A program made the position numbers and the translations under genes. Below, one piece after another: positions 5,411 through 5,461 of a stretch of 5,461 nucleotides of DNA (its first letter is position 1; each line of letters begins with the position of its first letter). This DNA is from Gammaproteobacteria bacterium RIFCSPHIGHO2_02_FULL_42_13 (GTDB taxonomy: Bacteria; Pseudomonadota; Gammaproteobacteria; UBA12402). The notes beneath the pieces are model-generated. The model was not told where the DNA came from, searched no databases, and saw only the letters and a list, made by a program, of their open reading frames with translations. The stretch covers positions 6,762 to 12,222 of the forward strand of contig MGXQ01000003.1 of NCBI GenBank assembly GCA_001801405.1. The letters run 5' to 3'.

Positions 5411-5461
5411 ATGTTTCAAACGTTAAGCGAACGACTAACAACAACCATCAACCACATGCGT
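5411..5461 (+). CDS. ffh: Signal recognition particle GTPase Ffh, N-terminal fragment (3' end outside window)
   Basis: Only 17 codons are visible: MFQTLSERLTTTINHMR. This matches the opening of bacterial Ffh (typically MFxxLxxRLxxTLxxxxG), the start of the N domain helix bundle. Ffh binds 4.5S RNA and signal sequences of nascent inner-membrane proteins and docks with FtsY. The start has a CAGGA site eight bases upstream and a candidate promoter around 5328-5355. The GTPase (G) and methionine-rich (M) domains lie beyond the window. In many gammaproteobacteria ffh is followed by rpsP, rimM, trmD and rplS, which would confirm the call. The short length is the main limit; the pattern is nonetheless distinctive. 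Confidence 0.78.
   Translation, partial: MFQTLSERLTTTINHMR

Noticed and set aside
5192..5419. Minus-strand 75-codon frame covering the palindrome
   Set aside because: Its peptide simply reads the palindrome (VMPRFNRGIH), overlaps the end of the unknown gene and the ffh start, and has no ribosome site or family resemblance.
1..5461. CRISPR array, insertion sequence or prophage genes
   Set aside because: No regularly spaced repeats, transposase, integrase or phage structural motif was seen in any frame.

Overview
The window shows a compact, moderately AT-rich piece of a bacterial chromosome with every gene on the + strand. It reads as a gammaproteobacterium. The YbeY, MiaB and Ffh sequences are of ordinary proteobacterial type. 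The transporter resembles the large set of major-facilitator carriers found in Legionella and Coxiella. I therefore infer Legionellales (Coxiellaceae or Diplorickettsiaceae-like), with moderate to low confidence, because nothing in the window fixes the species.

Layout. Bases 1-588 are the 3' part of gatB (Asp/Glu-tRNA amidotransferase subunit B); its start lies outside the window. An ATGA overlap joins it to a 12-helix major-facilitator transporter (585-1904). The transporter overlaps miaB (tRNA methylthiotransferase, 1858-3189), which abuts ybeY (rRNA-maturation endoribonuclease, 3190-3639) with no spacer. These four genes look like one translationally coupled transcription unit. The phoH/ybeZ gene that commonly sits between miaB and ybeY in gammaproteobacteria is absent from this position, and corC/ybeX does not follow ybeY.

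A 143-base gap (3640-3782) then holds unusual structure: a 9-bp perfect inverted repeat nested inside a second 8-bp inverted repeat, an 8-bp direct repeat, an extended -10 promoter, and a near-consensus Shine-Dalgarno site whose exact 7-base complement lies upstream in the same gap. This leads into a 519-codon gene (3783-5342) that I do not recognise. Its product is soluble and mostly helical, with a Ser/Pro/Arg-rich C-terminal tail. In a Legionellales genome it would be worth testing as a secreted effector, but the sequence does not prove that.

After it come a candidate promoter, a 23-base GC-rich palindrome that looks like a dispersed intergenic repeat, and the first 17 codons of ffh (signal-recognition-particle GTPase), cut by the window edge.

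The recognisable genes are mostly about translation: charging Gln/Asn-tRNA, modifying A37 of tRNA, maturing rRNA, and targeting nascent membrane proteins. The transporter and the unknown gene are the two accessory items. The strongest candidates for something undescribed are the unknown gene and its structured leader.
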